DNA of 63,975 nucleotides from Croceicoccus ponticola (GTDB lineage Bacteria > Pseudomonadota > Alphaproteobacteria > Sphingomonadales > Sphingomonadaceae): NCBI RefSeq assembly GCF_004004515.1, contig NZ_RXOL01000010.1, forward strand, positions 1 through 63,975. The letters are read 5' to 3'. The position numbers and the translations under genes were made by a program. The notes under the pieces are model-generated. The model was given only the letters and a program-made list of their open reading frames with translations, was not told the origin of the DNA and did no database searches. The first letter of the stretch is position 1, and each line of letters begins with the position of its first letter. Shown here piece by piece: positions 17,855 through 25,803 of this stretch.

Positions 17855-17871
17855 ATGCATCCTTAATGCAT
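17855..17871. promoter_or_regulatory. NsrR-like operator 2
   Basis: ATGCATCCTTAATGCAT, preceded by TAG and followed by GTTTT. It lies 17 bases before the truncated haemoglobin ATG at 17888, a repressing position. The centre-to-centre distance to operator 1 is 37 bases. Confidence 0.75.
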
Positions 17872-17887
17872 GTTTTGGAGTCGGGTG

Positions 17888-18310
17888 ATGAAAACGGAAC
17901 AGATCGACGACCAGAGCCTCCGACGGCTCGTCGAAGCCTTCTATGCCCGCGTTCGCACCGACGATGAGCTCGGCCCAATCTTCAACGATGCCATCTCTGG
18001 TTGGCCTGAACATCTCGATAAGCTGACCGATTTCTGGTCGTCCGTGATGCTGACCACCGGGCGTTACAAAGGGCAGCCGGTTCCCGCTCATATGAAGCAC
18101 CGAACCAGGATCACGCCTGAACTCTTCGAACGCTGGCTCAGCCTCTGGACTGAGACGACGGACACGATGATGGAACCTACGGCGGCCAAGTCCCTTCAAG
18201 ACAAGGCACGACGCATCGCGCAAAGCCTGCAACTGGCCATGTTCTTTCGTATCGAAGCGGAATGCACGACGAGCAACAGGGCCGAGGCTGAGAAGGCCGC
18301 TGCGCAATGA
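17888..18310 (+). CDS. Group III truncated haemoglobin
   Basis: A 140-residue globin of the truncated group III type. Typical features are LVEAFYARVRTDDELGPIFNDAI, WPEHLDKLTDFWSSVML, the proximal-histidine region VPAHMKH, and FERWLSLWTETTDTM. It probably binds O2 or NO and assists NO dioxygenation. GGAG at 17877 serves ATG 17888. The stop overlaps the DUF1971 start (ATGA), and the operator-controlled promoter lies immediately before it, so it is the first gene of the NO-response operon. Confidence 0.9.
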   Translation: MKTEQIDDQSLRRLVEAFYARVRTDDELGPIFNDAISGWPEHLDKLTDFWSSVMLTTGRYKGQPVPAHMKHRTRITPELFERWLSLWTETTDTMMEPTAAKSLQDKARRIAQSLQLAMFFRIEAECTTSNRAEAEKAAAQ

Positions 18311-18609
18311 GTGATCACGGAAATCAGGATAACCTGCCCAAGCCATATCGGTCGACACCGATGTTCGACGAAACCTCGCTTCCCACCGCATTGCGGGAAA
18401 AACATGACACCAAGGCCGGCGTCTGGGGGCTGATCCGCGTGCTCGAAGGCCGGTTGAAGCTGACCATATTGGATCCACTTGGCGAAGAGATTCTCGAGCC
18501 CGGGCGGCCTGGCATCGTCCTTCCCGAACAACCGCATTTCGTCACGCCGCTTGGCTCGATGAAAATGCAGGTGGACTTCTACAAAGAGCTTCCCCCAACC
18601 GATCAATAA
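18307..18609 (+). CDS. DUF1971 protein (TehB/YeaR-like cupin)
   Basis: A 100-residue single-domain cupin-like protein of the DUF1971 family (YeaR and the N-terminus of some TehB). Landmarks are LPTALREKHDTKAGVWG, IRVLEGRLKLTILDP, GRPGIVLPEQPHFVTP and MKMQVDFY. E. coli yeaR is induced by nitrate and nitric oxide; the same link is seen here from its place between truncated haemoglobin and flavohaemoprotein. The biochemical activity is not established. Confidence 0.85.
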   Translation: MSDHGNQDNLPKPYRSTPMFDETSLPTALREKHDTKAGVWGLIRVLEGRLKLTILDPLGEEILEPGRPGIVLPEQPHFVTPLGSMKMQVDFYKELPPTDQ

Positions 18610-18642
18610 CCCGACCAACCTGAAAGCATATTGGAGACGTTG

Positions 18643-19854
18643 ATGTCGAAGACACTCAGCGACGAGACGATCGCGCTCGTCAAAGCCACGGTACCAGCGC
18701 TTGAAGCGCATGGCCTCGATATCGTGCGCGAAATGTATGCGCGCATGTTCGAAAACCCCGACATTCGCGACCTGTTCAACCAGTCGCATCATGGCGACAG
18801 CGGATCACAACCGCGTGCTCTGACCGGTGCAATCCTCGCCTATGCGAGCAACATCGAAAACCTGGCCGCGCTTGCCCCTGCGGTCGAGCGGATCGTCCAA
18901 AAGCACGTCGGCCTCCAGATTCTTCCCGAACACTACCCCCATGTCGGTGAAGCCTTGTTGGGCGCGATCAAGACCGTTCTCGGCGATGCGGCGACGCCTG
19001 AAATTCTCGACGCCTGGGGTCAAGCGTACTGGTTCCTTGCCGATATACTGATCGCCCGGGAAAGCATGGTCTACCATGAGCAGCAGGCGGCCGATGGCGG
19101 GTGGAACGGCTGGCGCGATTTCAGCATCGAGGAGATTGTCACGGAAAGCAGCGTGATCAAATCGTTCGTCATGCGTCCCGTCGATGGTAATTCCGTGCTT
19201 CGCCACAAGCCGGGACAATACCTTACATTCTGGTTCGAGATTCCAGGTCATCCGCCAGTCAAGCGCAACTACTCGATCTCGACTGCCGCGAATGGTGAAA
19301 CCTACCGCATCTCGGTGAAGCACGAACCGCAGGGACTCGCCTCGGGCTGGCTGCACGACAACGCCAAAGTCGGGACCGTGCTGAAGGTCGCGCCACCTGC
19401 CGGCGAGTTCTTCCTTCCTGACCACATCGACGGCCCCGTCGTGCTGCTGTCGGGTGGCGTTGGCCTTACGCCGATGGTTGCCATGCTCGAAACGCTGGCC
19501 GAGCGCAGCGTGGAGCAACCCGTGCAATACATCCACGGAACGCATGATCGGGACACTCATGCGATGCGCGATCACGTGCGCAGTCTGGCAGCCAGCCATC
19601 CGAGTTTCTTGGTCGTCGACTTTCACCAGACTCCATTCCCGGACGAAGTCGTTGGCAAGGACTACGATCAGGCCGGGATCATCACCGATGACTGGTTGCT
19701 CGCCAATACATCGGCTGAGAAGGCCGATTATTTCATCTGTGGCCCGCGACCGTTCCTGCGTGCTGCGGTATCCGCGTTGTCGTTAGCGGGCGTACCGTCA
19801 CAGCGCATCCACTACGAATTCTTTGGCCCCGCCGACGAGCTTCTGGCTGCATAG
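18643..19854 (+). CDS. hmp: Flavohaemoprotein, nitric oxide dioxygenase
   Basis: A 403-residue three-domain protein that turns NO plus O2 into nitrate using NAD(P)H. Globin domain, residues 1-140 (VPALEAHGLDIVREMYARMF, proximal histidine in QKHVGLQILPEHY). FAD domain with KRNYSIS. NAD domain with LLSGGVGLTPMVAML and YFICGPRPFL, ending in HYEFFGPADELL. All family blocks are present and the length is normal. ATG 18643 follows TTGGAGACG; it is 33 bases after DUF1971, in the same operon. A strong hairpin follows at 19891. Confidence 0.95.
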   Translation: MSKTLSDETIALVKATVPALEAHGLDIVREMYARMFENPDIRDLFNQSHHGDSGSQPRALTGAILAYASNIENLAALAPAVERIVQKHVGLQILPEHYPHVGEALLGAIKTVLGDAATPEILDAWGQAYWFLADILIARESMVYHEQQAADGGWNGWRDFSIEEIVTESSVIKSFVMRPVDGNSVLRHKPGQYLTFWFEIPGHPPVKRNYSISTAANGETYRISVKHEPQGLASGWLHDNAKVGTVLKVAPPAGEFFLPDHIDGPVVLLSGGVGLTPMVAMLETLAERSVEQPVQYIHGTHDRDTHAMRDHVRSLAASHPSFLVVDFHQTPFPDEVVGKDYDQAGIITDDWLLANTSAEKADYFICGPRPFLRAAVSALSLAGVPSQRIHYEFFGPADELLAA

Positions 19855-19890
19855 ACGTCTGACCAAAACGACTTCCGATTACATCCAAGA

Positions 19891-19927
19891 TGACGGGTCT
19901 CGCCAAACTATAGGGCGGGACCCGTCA
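19891..19927 (+). terminator. Terminator of the NO-response operon
   Basis: TGACGGGTCTCGCC (19891-19904) pairs with 19914-19927 through 14 bp with one G-T pair, loop about 9 bases, followed by ATTTATG. It closes the operon after hmp. Confidence 0.7.
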
Positions 19928-19997
19928 ATTTATGCAAGCTGTCCTCGCCTTCGCCTCTGACAGCGCCGTTTACCGCTGCCGCCAATGAAAGCATGTC

Positions 19998-20699
19998 GTG
20001 CTCAAATTCCTGATTTCACGTTCAGCCACTCTCCTTCCGCAGGCTGCCATCGGCCATCTGGGTTGGTTGCGTGGTGCAATCGGCGCTGGACTGGCTATTC
20101 TAATCTCCGGTCTTGTTACCTTTTTGCTGCTCGGCGCCAACAGCGGCGCTCTTCCAATGCTGGTCGCACCACTGGGAGCATCGGCAGTCCTCGTATTCGC
20201 CGTACCCGCCAGCCCCTTGGCCCAGCCCTGGTCTGTGATCGGCGGCAACCTCTTGTCGGCGGCGATCGGCTTGGCATTTGGCCTTGCAATCGGACAGCCC
20301 GTCCTTGCAGCAGGCCTTGCCATAGCGACTGCAGTTGCCGTTATGTCTATGGCGCGGTGCCTACACCCTCCAGGTGGGGCCTGTGCGCTACTATGCGCGC
20401 TGGGCGCCGCAGGACCCGATGCATGGAACTGGTCATACCTGATTCCGATTGCCCTAAATGTCCTAGCCCTCTCGGCCAGTGGATGGCTCTATAACAACCT
20501 GACTGGGCACCCTTGGCCGCACCATGTTCTCTTGCCAACTGCGCCGCCGACACCCACAGAGCAAGCCTATACACCCGAGGATCTCGAGGCTGTGCTCGCA
20601 GACTGGAACGAAGTTCTGGATGTCGATATCGAAGACCTCAATGCAATCTATCAAGCTCTGCAAAGGCGGGTGCGGAAACGCAGTCGGCCCCAATCCTGA
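19998..20699 (+). CDS. HPP-family integral membrane protein
   Basis: A 233-residue protein with four to five hydrophobic segments in residues 25-165 and the family mark CLHPPGGACALL (the His-Pro-Pro motif). The last 60 residues are soluble. HPP proteins are linked to nitrite or nitrate handling in plants and cyanobacteria, so a place right after hmp fits nitrogen-oxide detoxification, although the hmp terminator separates them. GTG 19998 is the only start that keeps the first helix. Transport direction and substrate are unproven. Confidence 0.8.
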   Translation: MLKFLISRSATLLPQAAIGHLGWLRGAIGAGLAILISGLVTFLLLGANSGALPMLVAPLGASAVLVFAVPASPLAQPWSVIGGNLLSAAIGLAFGLAIGQPVLAAGLAIATAVAVMSMARCLHPPGGACALLCALGAAGPDAWNWSYLIPIALNVLALSASGWLYNNLTGHPWPHHVLLPTAPPTPTEQAYTPEDLEAVLADWNEVLDVDIEDLNAIYQALQRRVRKRSRPQS

Positions 20700-20776
20700 A
20701 ATCTGACCTTGCCGGCGTTCCAGATTAACACTGTTATCCGGTTGCAGAGAGCCGGACTCTTGACCATTTTGCCCTG

Positions 20777-21415
20777 ATGCCCGACCATTGCTGCTCATCC
20801 AAGAGTACTGAAATCGAAGCGCTTGCGCAGCAGGTCGAGCAGCGTCGTGTCTTAATTGCGGTACTGATCATAAACGCCGTCATGTTTTTCGTGGAATTCG
20901 GGGCCGGCCTGACCGCAGGTTCGACCTCCTTGATGGCTGACGCCACGGATATGCTGGGCGATGCGCTGGTTTATGGCGTCAGCTTGTTCGCGATATCTCG
21001 TGGCAACCGCTGGAAGGCGGGAGCGGCTGTCTTCAAGGGTTGTCTCATCCTTCTTCTGGGGATCAGCATCCTTGTGAATGTGGGAATTAAAATCAACAGC
21101 GGTGTTCCGCCCTCATCTACGCTCATGCTGGTATTCGGCGGCATAGCTCTCGTTGCCAATTTGACCTGCCTGTCTTTACTCTGGCGATATCGGCGACAGG
21201 ACGTGAACATGGCGAGCACTTTCGAATGTTCGCGTAATGATGTGATCTCAAATGTCGGTGTGTTGATAGCTGCCGGAGCTGTAGTTGCGCTGTCGTCACC
21301 CTGGCCCGACATTGTGATAGGCGGGGCCATGGCTTTTCTGATCCTTTGTTCGGCGGTGCGGGTATTACGGGAAGCGATACCGCAGCTAAGGGCTGAGAAG
21401 GCGAGAGTTCAATGA
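20777..21415 (+). CDS. Cation diffusion facilitator (CDF) family transporter
   Basis: A 212-residue CDF-type protein with about five or six membrane segments. The first helix contains FVEFGAGLTAGSTSLMADATDMLGDALVYG, the site A metal-binding block with D-x-x-x-D; a second pair of acidic residues lies in FECSRNDVISNVGV. It lacks a long C-terminal cytoplasmic domain (normal CDFs are about 300 residues), so it belongs to the short form found next to heavy-metal genes. An N-terminal CC pair and a neighbouring DUF411 protein suggest zinc, cobalt or copper handling. Confidence 0.85.
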   Translation: MPDHCCSSKSTEIEALAQQVEQRRVLIAVLIINAVMFFVEFGAGLTAGSTSLMADATDMLGDALVYGVSLFAISRGNRWKAGAAVFKGCLILLLGISILVNVGIKINSGVPPSSTLMLVFGGIALVANLTCLSLLWRYRRQDVNMASTFECSRNDVISNVGVLIAAGAVVALSSPWPDIVIGGAMAFLILCSAVRVLREAIPQLRAEKARVQ

Positions 21416-21525
21416 TCGCTATTCGCTGGCTTTGAACTTTCGTTTGGGTCAGCTCCTGTGTAAGTTTCATAGCTGACTAACGTTCTTCAGCTTGTATGCA
21501 CCGAGAGATTTGCAGGAGAGACCGA

Positions 21526-21987
21526 TTGACTGCCCTCACCCAGACGTTTCGCAAGGCGGCTTTCGTCACTTTCGCCATTTTGGCGACAGCGTGTACCTCG
21601 GCCGCAGAGGCTGCTTCGTACGTCATGTTCCGGGATCCGGGCTGTGGTTGCTGCTACGAGTGGGCCGAACACGTCCGGGCCCAGATGGAGGCAGAAGTCA
21701 TCATGCGTGAGGATGTCCCGATGGAGCAGGTCAAGGCCACACATGGCATCCCCGACGATCTCGTTTCCTGCCATACGATGGAGGTCGAGGGCTACGTGAT
21801 CGAAGGACACGTGCCCGCCAAGGATATCGAACGGCTCCTGCGCGAACGCCCCGAAGGCGTGAAGGGTCTTGCCGTGGCTGGGATGCCTCTTGGTTCACCC
21901 GGGATGGAAATGGGTGGTCGCATCCAGCCCTATCAGGTGATCGCTTTCGGTGATTTCCGGATGCGCGAATTCTCCAGCTACAGGTAG
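21526..21987 (+). CDS. DUF411 periplasmic metal-binding protein
   Basis: A 153-residue exported protein. A signal sequence (RKAAFVTFAILATA) precedes the DUF411 core: DPGCGCCYEW (a C-x-C-C metal site), a CHTMEVEGYVIEGHVP block, and PLGSPGME near the end. Such proteins occur with copper and silver resistance genes. TTG 21526 is chosen because AGGAGAGA lies five to seven bases before it; the upstream ATG at 21496 has no ribosome site and would add a charged leader before the signal peptide. It lies 110 bases after the CDF gene. Confidence 0.8.
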   Translation: MTALTQTFRKAAFVTFAILATACTSAAEAASYVMFRDPGCGCCYEWAEHVRAQMEAEVIMREDVPMEQVKATHGIPDDLVSCHTMEVEGYVIEGHVPAKDIERLLRERPEGVKGLAVAGMPLGSPGMEMGGRIQPYQVIAFGDFRMREFSSYR

Positions 21988-22087
21988 ACGAAGGATGAGA
22001 ACGGCTGGGGTCAGACAGCTGAGGGCCCGTTGGAGGTTATCCGTTAGGGAGCGTGAGCGCCCTTAAGCCGTCGCAACGGCCAAGCCT

Positions 22088-22414
22088 TCAAAGATTTTTG
22101 CCCCGATCGAGCAAATCGTCTGTCACTTCCATCAACAATAGGGGTTCATCATCCCAGCTCTCCAGGGCATCGACAAAAGCCGCTCTCGCATCGGGATCAT
22201 CGTAGACCATCTTGGCGTCAAACGCTCTTTGCCAGGTTGACCTGTCAGGCCATTCGGCGACGCCGATTAAGCGCCCCATATCGTCGCGATGAAGGCGCGA
22301 TCCCAACGAACCATATCGCTCCTGGATCAGTTCGGTCCCACGGCGCCAGGCCTTGCGGAACTGCTCCTCCTTACCTGGCTTAACTTGCCACCGATAAGCT
22401 GCAAAAAAGGTCAT
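22088..22414 (-). CDS. Antibiotic biosynthesis monooxygenase (ABM)-like protein
   Basis: A 108-residue ferredoxin-like small protein: YRWQVKPGKEEQFRKAWRRGTELI, LGSRLHRDDMGRLIGVAEWPD and W-RAFD. This is the ABM or NIPSNAP-type pattern of cofactor-free monooxygenases and stress proteins. The start ATG overlaps the stop of the lipoprotein gene by four bases (ATGA), so the two are co-translated. Function unknown; enzymatic activity is not assured by the fold. Confidence 0.7.
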   Translation of the reverse strand: MTFFAAYRWQVKPGKEEQFRKAWRRGTELIQERYGSLGSRLHRDDMGRLIGVAEWPDRSTWQRAFDAKMVYDDPDARAAFVDALESWDDEPLLLMEVTDDLLDRGKNL

Positions 22415-22797
22415 CGAGCGTCCGGAACCTTGCTGATCATCCGGACTGGACAGCGCTGAATGCCGATACTGGTCGGAACGAGAAGATCGACATCGATCCC
22501 TCGGCAGATCTGACCGGGACCGTTCTGGTCGAATGCGATGCTCTCCGAGTAGTTCAGGTCCGGACAACTGCCGAACGTCTCGAACAGGTAGATGTCGCGG
22601 GGACCAGTATGCACCAGAATGCGGCCAGATCCATTTTCCGCATCTGGCGCATCCGTGAAGCCGCTCACTTGCGAAAGATAGAAGCACTCGCGAGAGGACG
22701 AAAGCGTAGGTTGTTGGGCATCCATGCCCTCGCTACCGGCGTTGGCGCATGCTGCCAGCGCGAGCGAGCCTGCGACAGCGAACGAACGAATGAACAT
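22411..22797 (-). CDS. Small lipoprotein, DUF6491-like
   Basis: A 128-residue protein with a lipobox signal (MFIRSFAVAGSLALAAC, Cys17). The mature part has paired cysteines (ECFYL, FGSCPDL, GQICRG, QRCPVR) and ends in VRMISK, the style of DUF6491 lipoproteins of sphingomonads and xanthomonads. GGAGAAG precedes ATG 22797. It is the first gene of a two-gene unit with the ABM-like protein. Role unknown. Confidence 0.7.
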   Translation of the reverse strand: MFIRSFAVAGSLALAACANAGSEGMDAQQPTLSSSRECFYLSQVSGFTDAPDAENGSGRILVHTGPRDIYLFETFGSCPDLNYSESIAFDQNGPGQICRGIDVDLLVPTSIGIQRCPVRMISKVPDAR

Positions 22798-22934
22798 GAT
22801 CTTCTCTCCGTAAAGCTGATCAAGCGAGTCGGGCTGCCACATGACCGCCTCCGGCCCAACTCGTTGGGCAAACGAAGTTCGATGGCCCAGTTACCGCATG
22901 GGGCCAAATGGAGCATCGGATTCGCGCCTCCCGC

Positions 22935-23447
22935 TCAATAAGGCACTCCCCAATAGCCGAAGACATGCATTCCATAAGCGCGGTCCCAAGTCGGTTCGAT
23001 GTCTTCTCGAAGGTAAGGGCTGTTGCGAAGGGTATCTTCCTCCGCTGACACTATGTATCCGCCCATCTCCGGATCATAATCTAGCGCTTCCCAAGGGACT
23101 GGCCGCAGCTCCTTTCCCATGCCGAGAAACCCTCCGAAGCTCATGATAGCATATTCGACCTGACCGGTCGTCTTGCCGACCATGAGGTGATGAATCCGGC
23201 CAATCTTTTCCCCGTCGGGGCGGTAAACAGCGGTACCTTCCACCTTGTTGGAAGCGATGAGGTTATGCTCTTCGTCTCGTCCGACTTCATTGCGAGCATC
23301 GCGCAAATCCTGTGCCGTCGGACTCACGATGTCATTCATTTCAGCATTGTCGACCACATTGTCCTCCTCTGACAATGATGGCAGATGCTCCGGATTGGTT
23401 ACAGCCGAGGCCGTGGCTACCGGCGACGGCAGCATCTCTTGCGCCAT
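22935..23447 (-). CDS. PRC-barrel domain protein
   Basis: A 170-residue soluble protein with one PRC-barrel domain at about residues 65-130: NKVEGTAVYRPDGEKIGRIHHLMVGKTTGQVEYAIMSFGGFLGMG and RPVPWEALDYD. The C-terminus EDTLRNSPYLRE and GYWGVPY is typical of sporulation/stress-type PRC proteins in alphaproteobacteria. ATG 23447 is chosen; the frame extends upstream to 23594 but the extra residues look non-coding. It is divergent from the nfeD-like gene. Confidence 0.8.
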   Translation of the reverse strand: MAQEMLPSPVATASAVTNPEHLPSLSEEDNVVDNAEMNDIVSPTAQDLRDARNEVGRDEEHNLIASNKVEGTAVYRPDGEKIGRIHHLMVGKTTGQVEYAIMSFGGFLGMGKELRPVPWEALDYDPEMGGYIVSAEEDTLRNSPYLREDIEPTWDRAYGMHVFGYWGVPY

Positions 23448-23581
23448 CGAACAATTAATTGATTCCTGAAATGGCGATTGGTTCCCGAATTTCCGGATCA
23501 TGCAACAATATGGTATCCTGCCGAGCGCCAGTTCGCGGTTGTTCCTACGGTTCGGGTCGCCTGGACGGTGGAAGTTGAGAG

Positions 23582-24952
23582 GTGAAGCAATCAAACGCCT
23601 TGGCCAGAATCTCCCGGAGGCTGACGTTTTGCCTCGCGATCGCGATTGCGCTTCTGAATTTCCAGACTTCGATCCATGCCCAGCAGGCCGGGCGGTCGAC
23701 GGCCATCGTCCTGACGCTGGATGGCGCTATCGGTCCCGCGTCGGCGTCCTACATCGATAACGGCCTGATCGAGGCCCGCGCGCGCGATGCAGAGTTGGTC
23801 ATCCTCGAGATGGACACGCCCGGCGGCCTCGACACATCGATGCGCGACATCATCCAGGCTATTCTGGCCATGCCTGTCCCTGTGGTCACTTATGTCCACC
23901 CCAGCGGTGCGCGTGCAGCGAGTGCCGGAACCTACATCGCCTATGCCAGTCACGTGGCAGCCATGACCCCTGGCACCAATCTGGGAGCGGCGACGCCCAT
24001 CCAGCTGGGTGGAGGGCAGTCCGATCCGGACGAGGGCACCGACCGGCAGGAGCCTGCCAGCGCTGGCGAGCGAAAGGCCGTAAACGATGCGGTTGCCTAT
24101 ATTCGCTCGCTCGCCGAACTGCGCGGTCGCAATGCCGATTGGGCGGAGGACGCGGTGCGGGGCGCGGCAAGCCTATCTGCGCAGGCCGCACTTGAGCGCA
24201 ACGTGATCCAGATCGTCGCCGACAACCGTGCAGATCTGCTCCGCCAACTCCATGGCATGACCGTCGAAATCGCTGGAAGGGAACATCGGATCGACACGAA
24301 AGGCATTGCCGTTACCGAAATCGCGCCAGGACTTGCCGACAAGGTACTGGCGACGATCACCGACCCCAATGTCGCGCTCATCCTCATGATGGTGGGCATC
24401 TACGGGCTGATTTTCGAATTCATGAATCCCGGTGCAATGGTCCCCGGCACGATCGGTGCCATCTCGTTGCTGATCGGGCTTTATGCCCTGGCAGCCCTCC
24501 CTCTGGATTTTGCAGGTGCCGGCCTCATCGTGCTTGGCCTTGCCCTGATGGTCGCGGAAGCCTTTGCGCCATCCTTCGGCATATTGGGCATGGGCGGATT
24601 GCTGTCGTTCGTGCTGGGTGCCGTCATCCTGATCGATACCGATGTCCCCGCGTTCCAGATCAACTGGTCGGTGATTGCCGCCTTGGGCGTCGCCGGGACC
24701 GCGATGATAGTCGTCATGGCACGATTGGGTATTCGCTCACATGGCATCCAGGTTCAAACCGGCGAAGAGGAGCTATTGGGCTCCCGAGGAGAGGTGCTCG
24801 ACTGGAAGAACGGTAAGGGTCATGTCTTCGTTCATAGCGAACGATGGAGTGCGGAAGGACCGCAGGCCCTGGCCAAGGGAGCCGCGATCGTCGTCGATGC
24901 CGTCAATGGCCTTCGCTTGAAGGTCACTCGCGAGGAACCACCTGATCAATAA
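23582..24952 (+). CDS. NfeD-type membrane serine protease (ClpP class)
   Basis: A 456-residue membrane protease. A signal peptide (about residues 13-33) is followed by a ClpP-like protease domain (LEMDTPGGLDTSMRDIIQAIL; the serine is in ASAGTYIAYA, with a downstream lysine in ERKAVNDAVAYIR). Four membrane helices lie at about 275-385 and a C-terminal OB-fold NfeD domain is at about 395-450 (GSRGEVLDW, GHVFVHSERWSAEG). These enzymes cut stomatin-like proteins. GTG 23582 is the only plausible start that includes the signal peptide. The slipin gene follows after 19 bases, the classic two-gene operon. Confidence 0.93.
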   Translation: MKQSNALARISRRLTFCLAIAIALLNFQTSIHAQQAGRSTAIVLTLDGAIGPASASYIDNGLIEARARDAELVILEMDTPGGLDTSMRDIIQAILAMPVPVVTYVHPSGARAASAGTYIAYASHVAAMTPGTNLGAATPIQLGGGQSDPDEGTDRQEPASAGERKAVNDAVAYIRSLAELRGRNADWAEDAVRGAASLSAQAALERNVIQIVADNRADLLRQLHGMTVEIAGREHRIDTKGIAVTEIAPGLADKVLATITDPNVALILMMVGIYGLIFEFMNPGAMVPGTIGAISLLIGLYALAALPLDFAGAGLIVLGLALMVAEAFAPSFGILGMGGLLSFVLGAVILIDTDVPAFQINWSVIAALGVAGTAMIVVMARLGIRSHGIQVQTGEEELLGSRGEVLDWKNGKGHVFVHSERWSAEGPQALAKGAAIVVDAVNGLRLKVTREEPPDQ

Positions 24953-24971
24953 CCTGTAGGAGAAGGCAGTC

Positions 24972-25751
24972 ATGGAAATCGTCGGGGACTTAGGGTTCTA
25001 CTTTCCGCTTGTCTTTCTTCTTCTCATTTTCCTGTGGTCGGCCATAAAGATCCTGCGCGAATATGAACGCGGGGTCGTATTCACGCTCGGTCGTTTCACC
25101 GGCGTAAAGGGGCCGGGCCTCATCATCCTGATTCCGTTCGTCCAGCAGATCGTAAGGACCGATCTGCGCACGGTAGTGCTCGACGTACCTACCCAAGACA
25201 TGATCTCGCGGGACAATGTCTCGGTAAAGGTCAATGCCGTCGTCTATTTTCGCGTTCTCGATCCGCAGAACGCAATCATTCAGGTCGAAAATTTCATTCC
25301 GGCAACCAGCGAACTAGCGCAGACGACCCTGCGATCCGTGTTGGGCAAACACGATCTCGACGAGATGCTGGCCGAACGCGACAAGCTCAACGCGGACATC
25401 CAGGAAATCCTCGACAAGCAAACCGACATCTGGGGCATCAAGGTGGCCAACGTCGAAATCAAACATGTCGACATCGATGAATCCATGATCCGGGCAATCG
25501 CCCGACAGGCGGAGGCAGAGCGCGAACGGCGGGCGAAAGTGATCAACGCCGAAGGCGAACAGCAGGCGGCGGCCAAGCTTCTGGAAGCGGCCAATATCCT
25601 CAGCGCCCGGCCGGAAGCCATGCAGTTGCGCTACCTCTCGACGCTCAATGTGCTCGCCAATGAACGCAACAGTTCAACGATCGTGTTTCCATTCCCGATG
25701 AACCTGTCGGAATGGTTCAAGGGTGGGAAGGATGAACCCAGACGTAATTAG
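24972..25751 (+). CDS. Slipin (stomatin/prohibitin, SPFH domain)
   Basis: A 259-residue membrane-anchored SPFH protein. An N-terminal hairpin helix is at residues 8-25, then the SPFH core ([53 protein letters not shown]) and a coiled-coil tail ([21 protein letters not shown]). It forms membrane microdomains and is the partner and substrate of the NfeD protease encoded upstream. AGGAGA precedes ATG 24972. It converges with the antiporter gene at 25804. Confidence 0.95.
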   Translation: MEIVGDLGFYFPLVFLLLIFLWSAIKILREYERGVVFTLGRFTGVKGPGLIILIPFVQQIVRTDLRTVVLDVPTQDMISRDNVSVKVNAVVYFRVLDPQNAIIQVENFIPATSELAQTTLRSVLGKHDLDEMLAERDKLNADIQEILDKQTDIWGIKVANVEIKHVDIDESMIRAIARQAEAERERRAKVINAEGEQQAAAKLLEAANILSARPEAMQLRYLSTLNVLANERNSSTIVFPFPMNLSEWFKGGKDEPRRN

Positions 25752-25803
25752 GCAGGACGGCCCGGCCGTCGCGGGCCACATTCCTTCCTCGACGGAGTAC
25801 AAC

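Noticed and set aside
25752-25803. GACGGCCCGGCCGTC palindrome between slipin and antiporter genes as a terminator
   Set aside because: The stem is real but has no loop or T-run; I cannot support termination.
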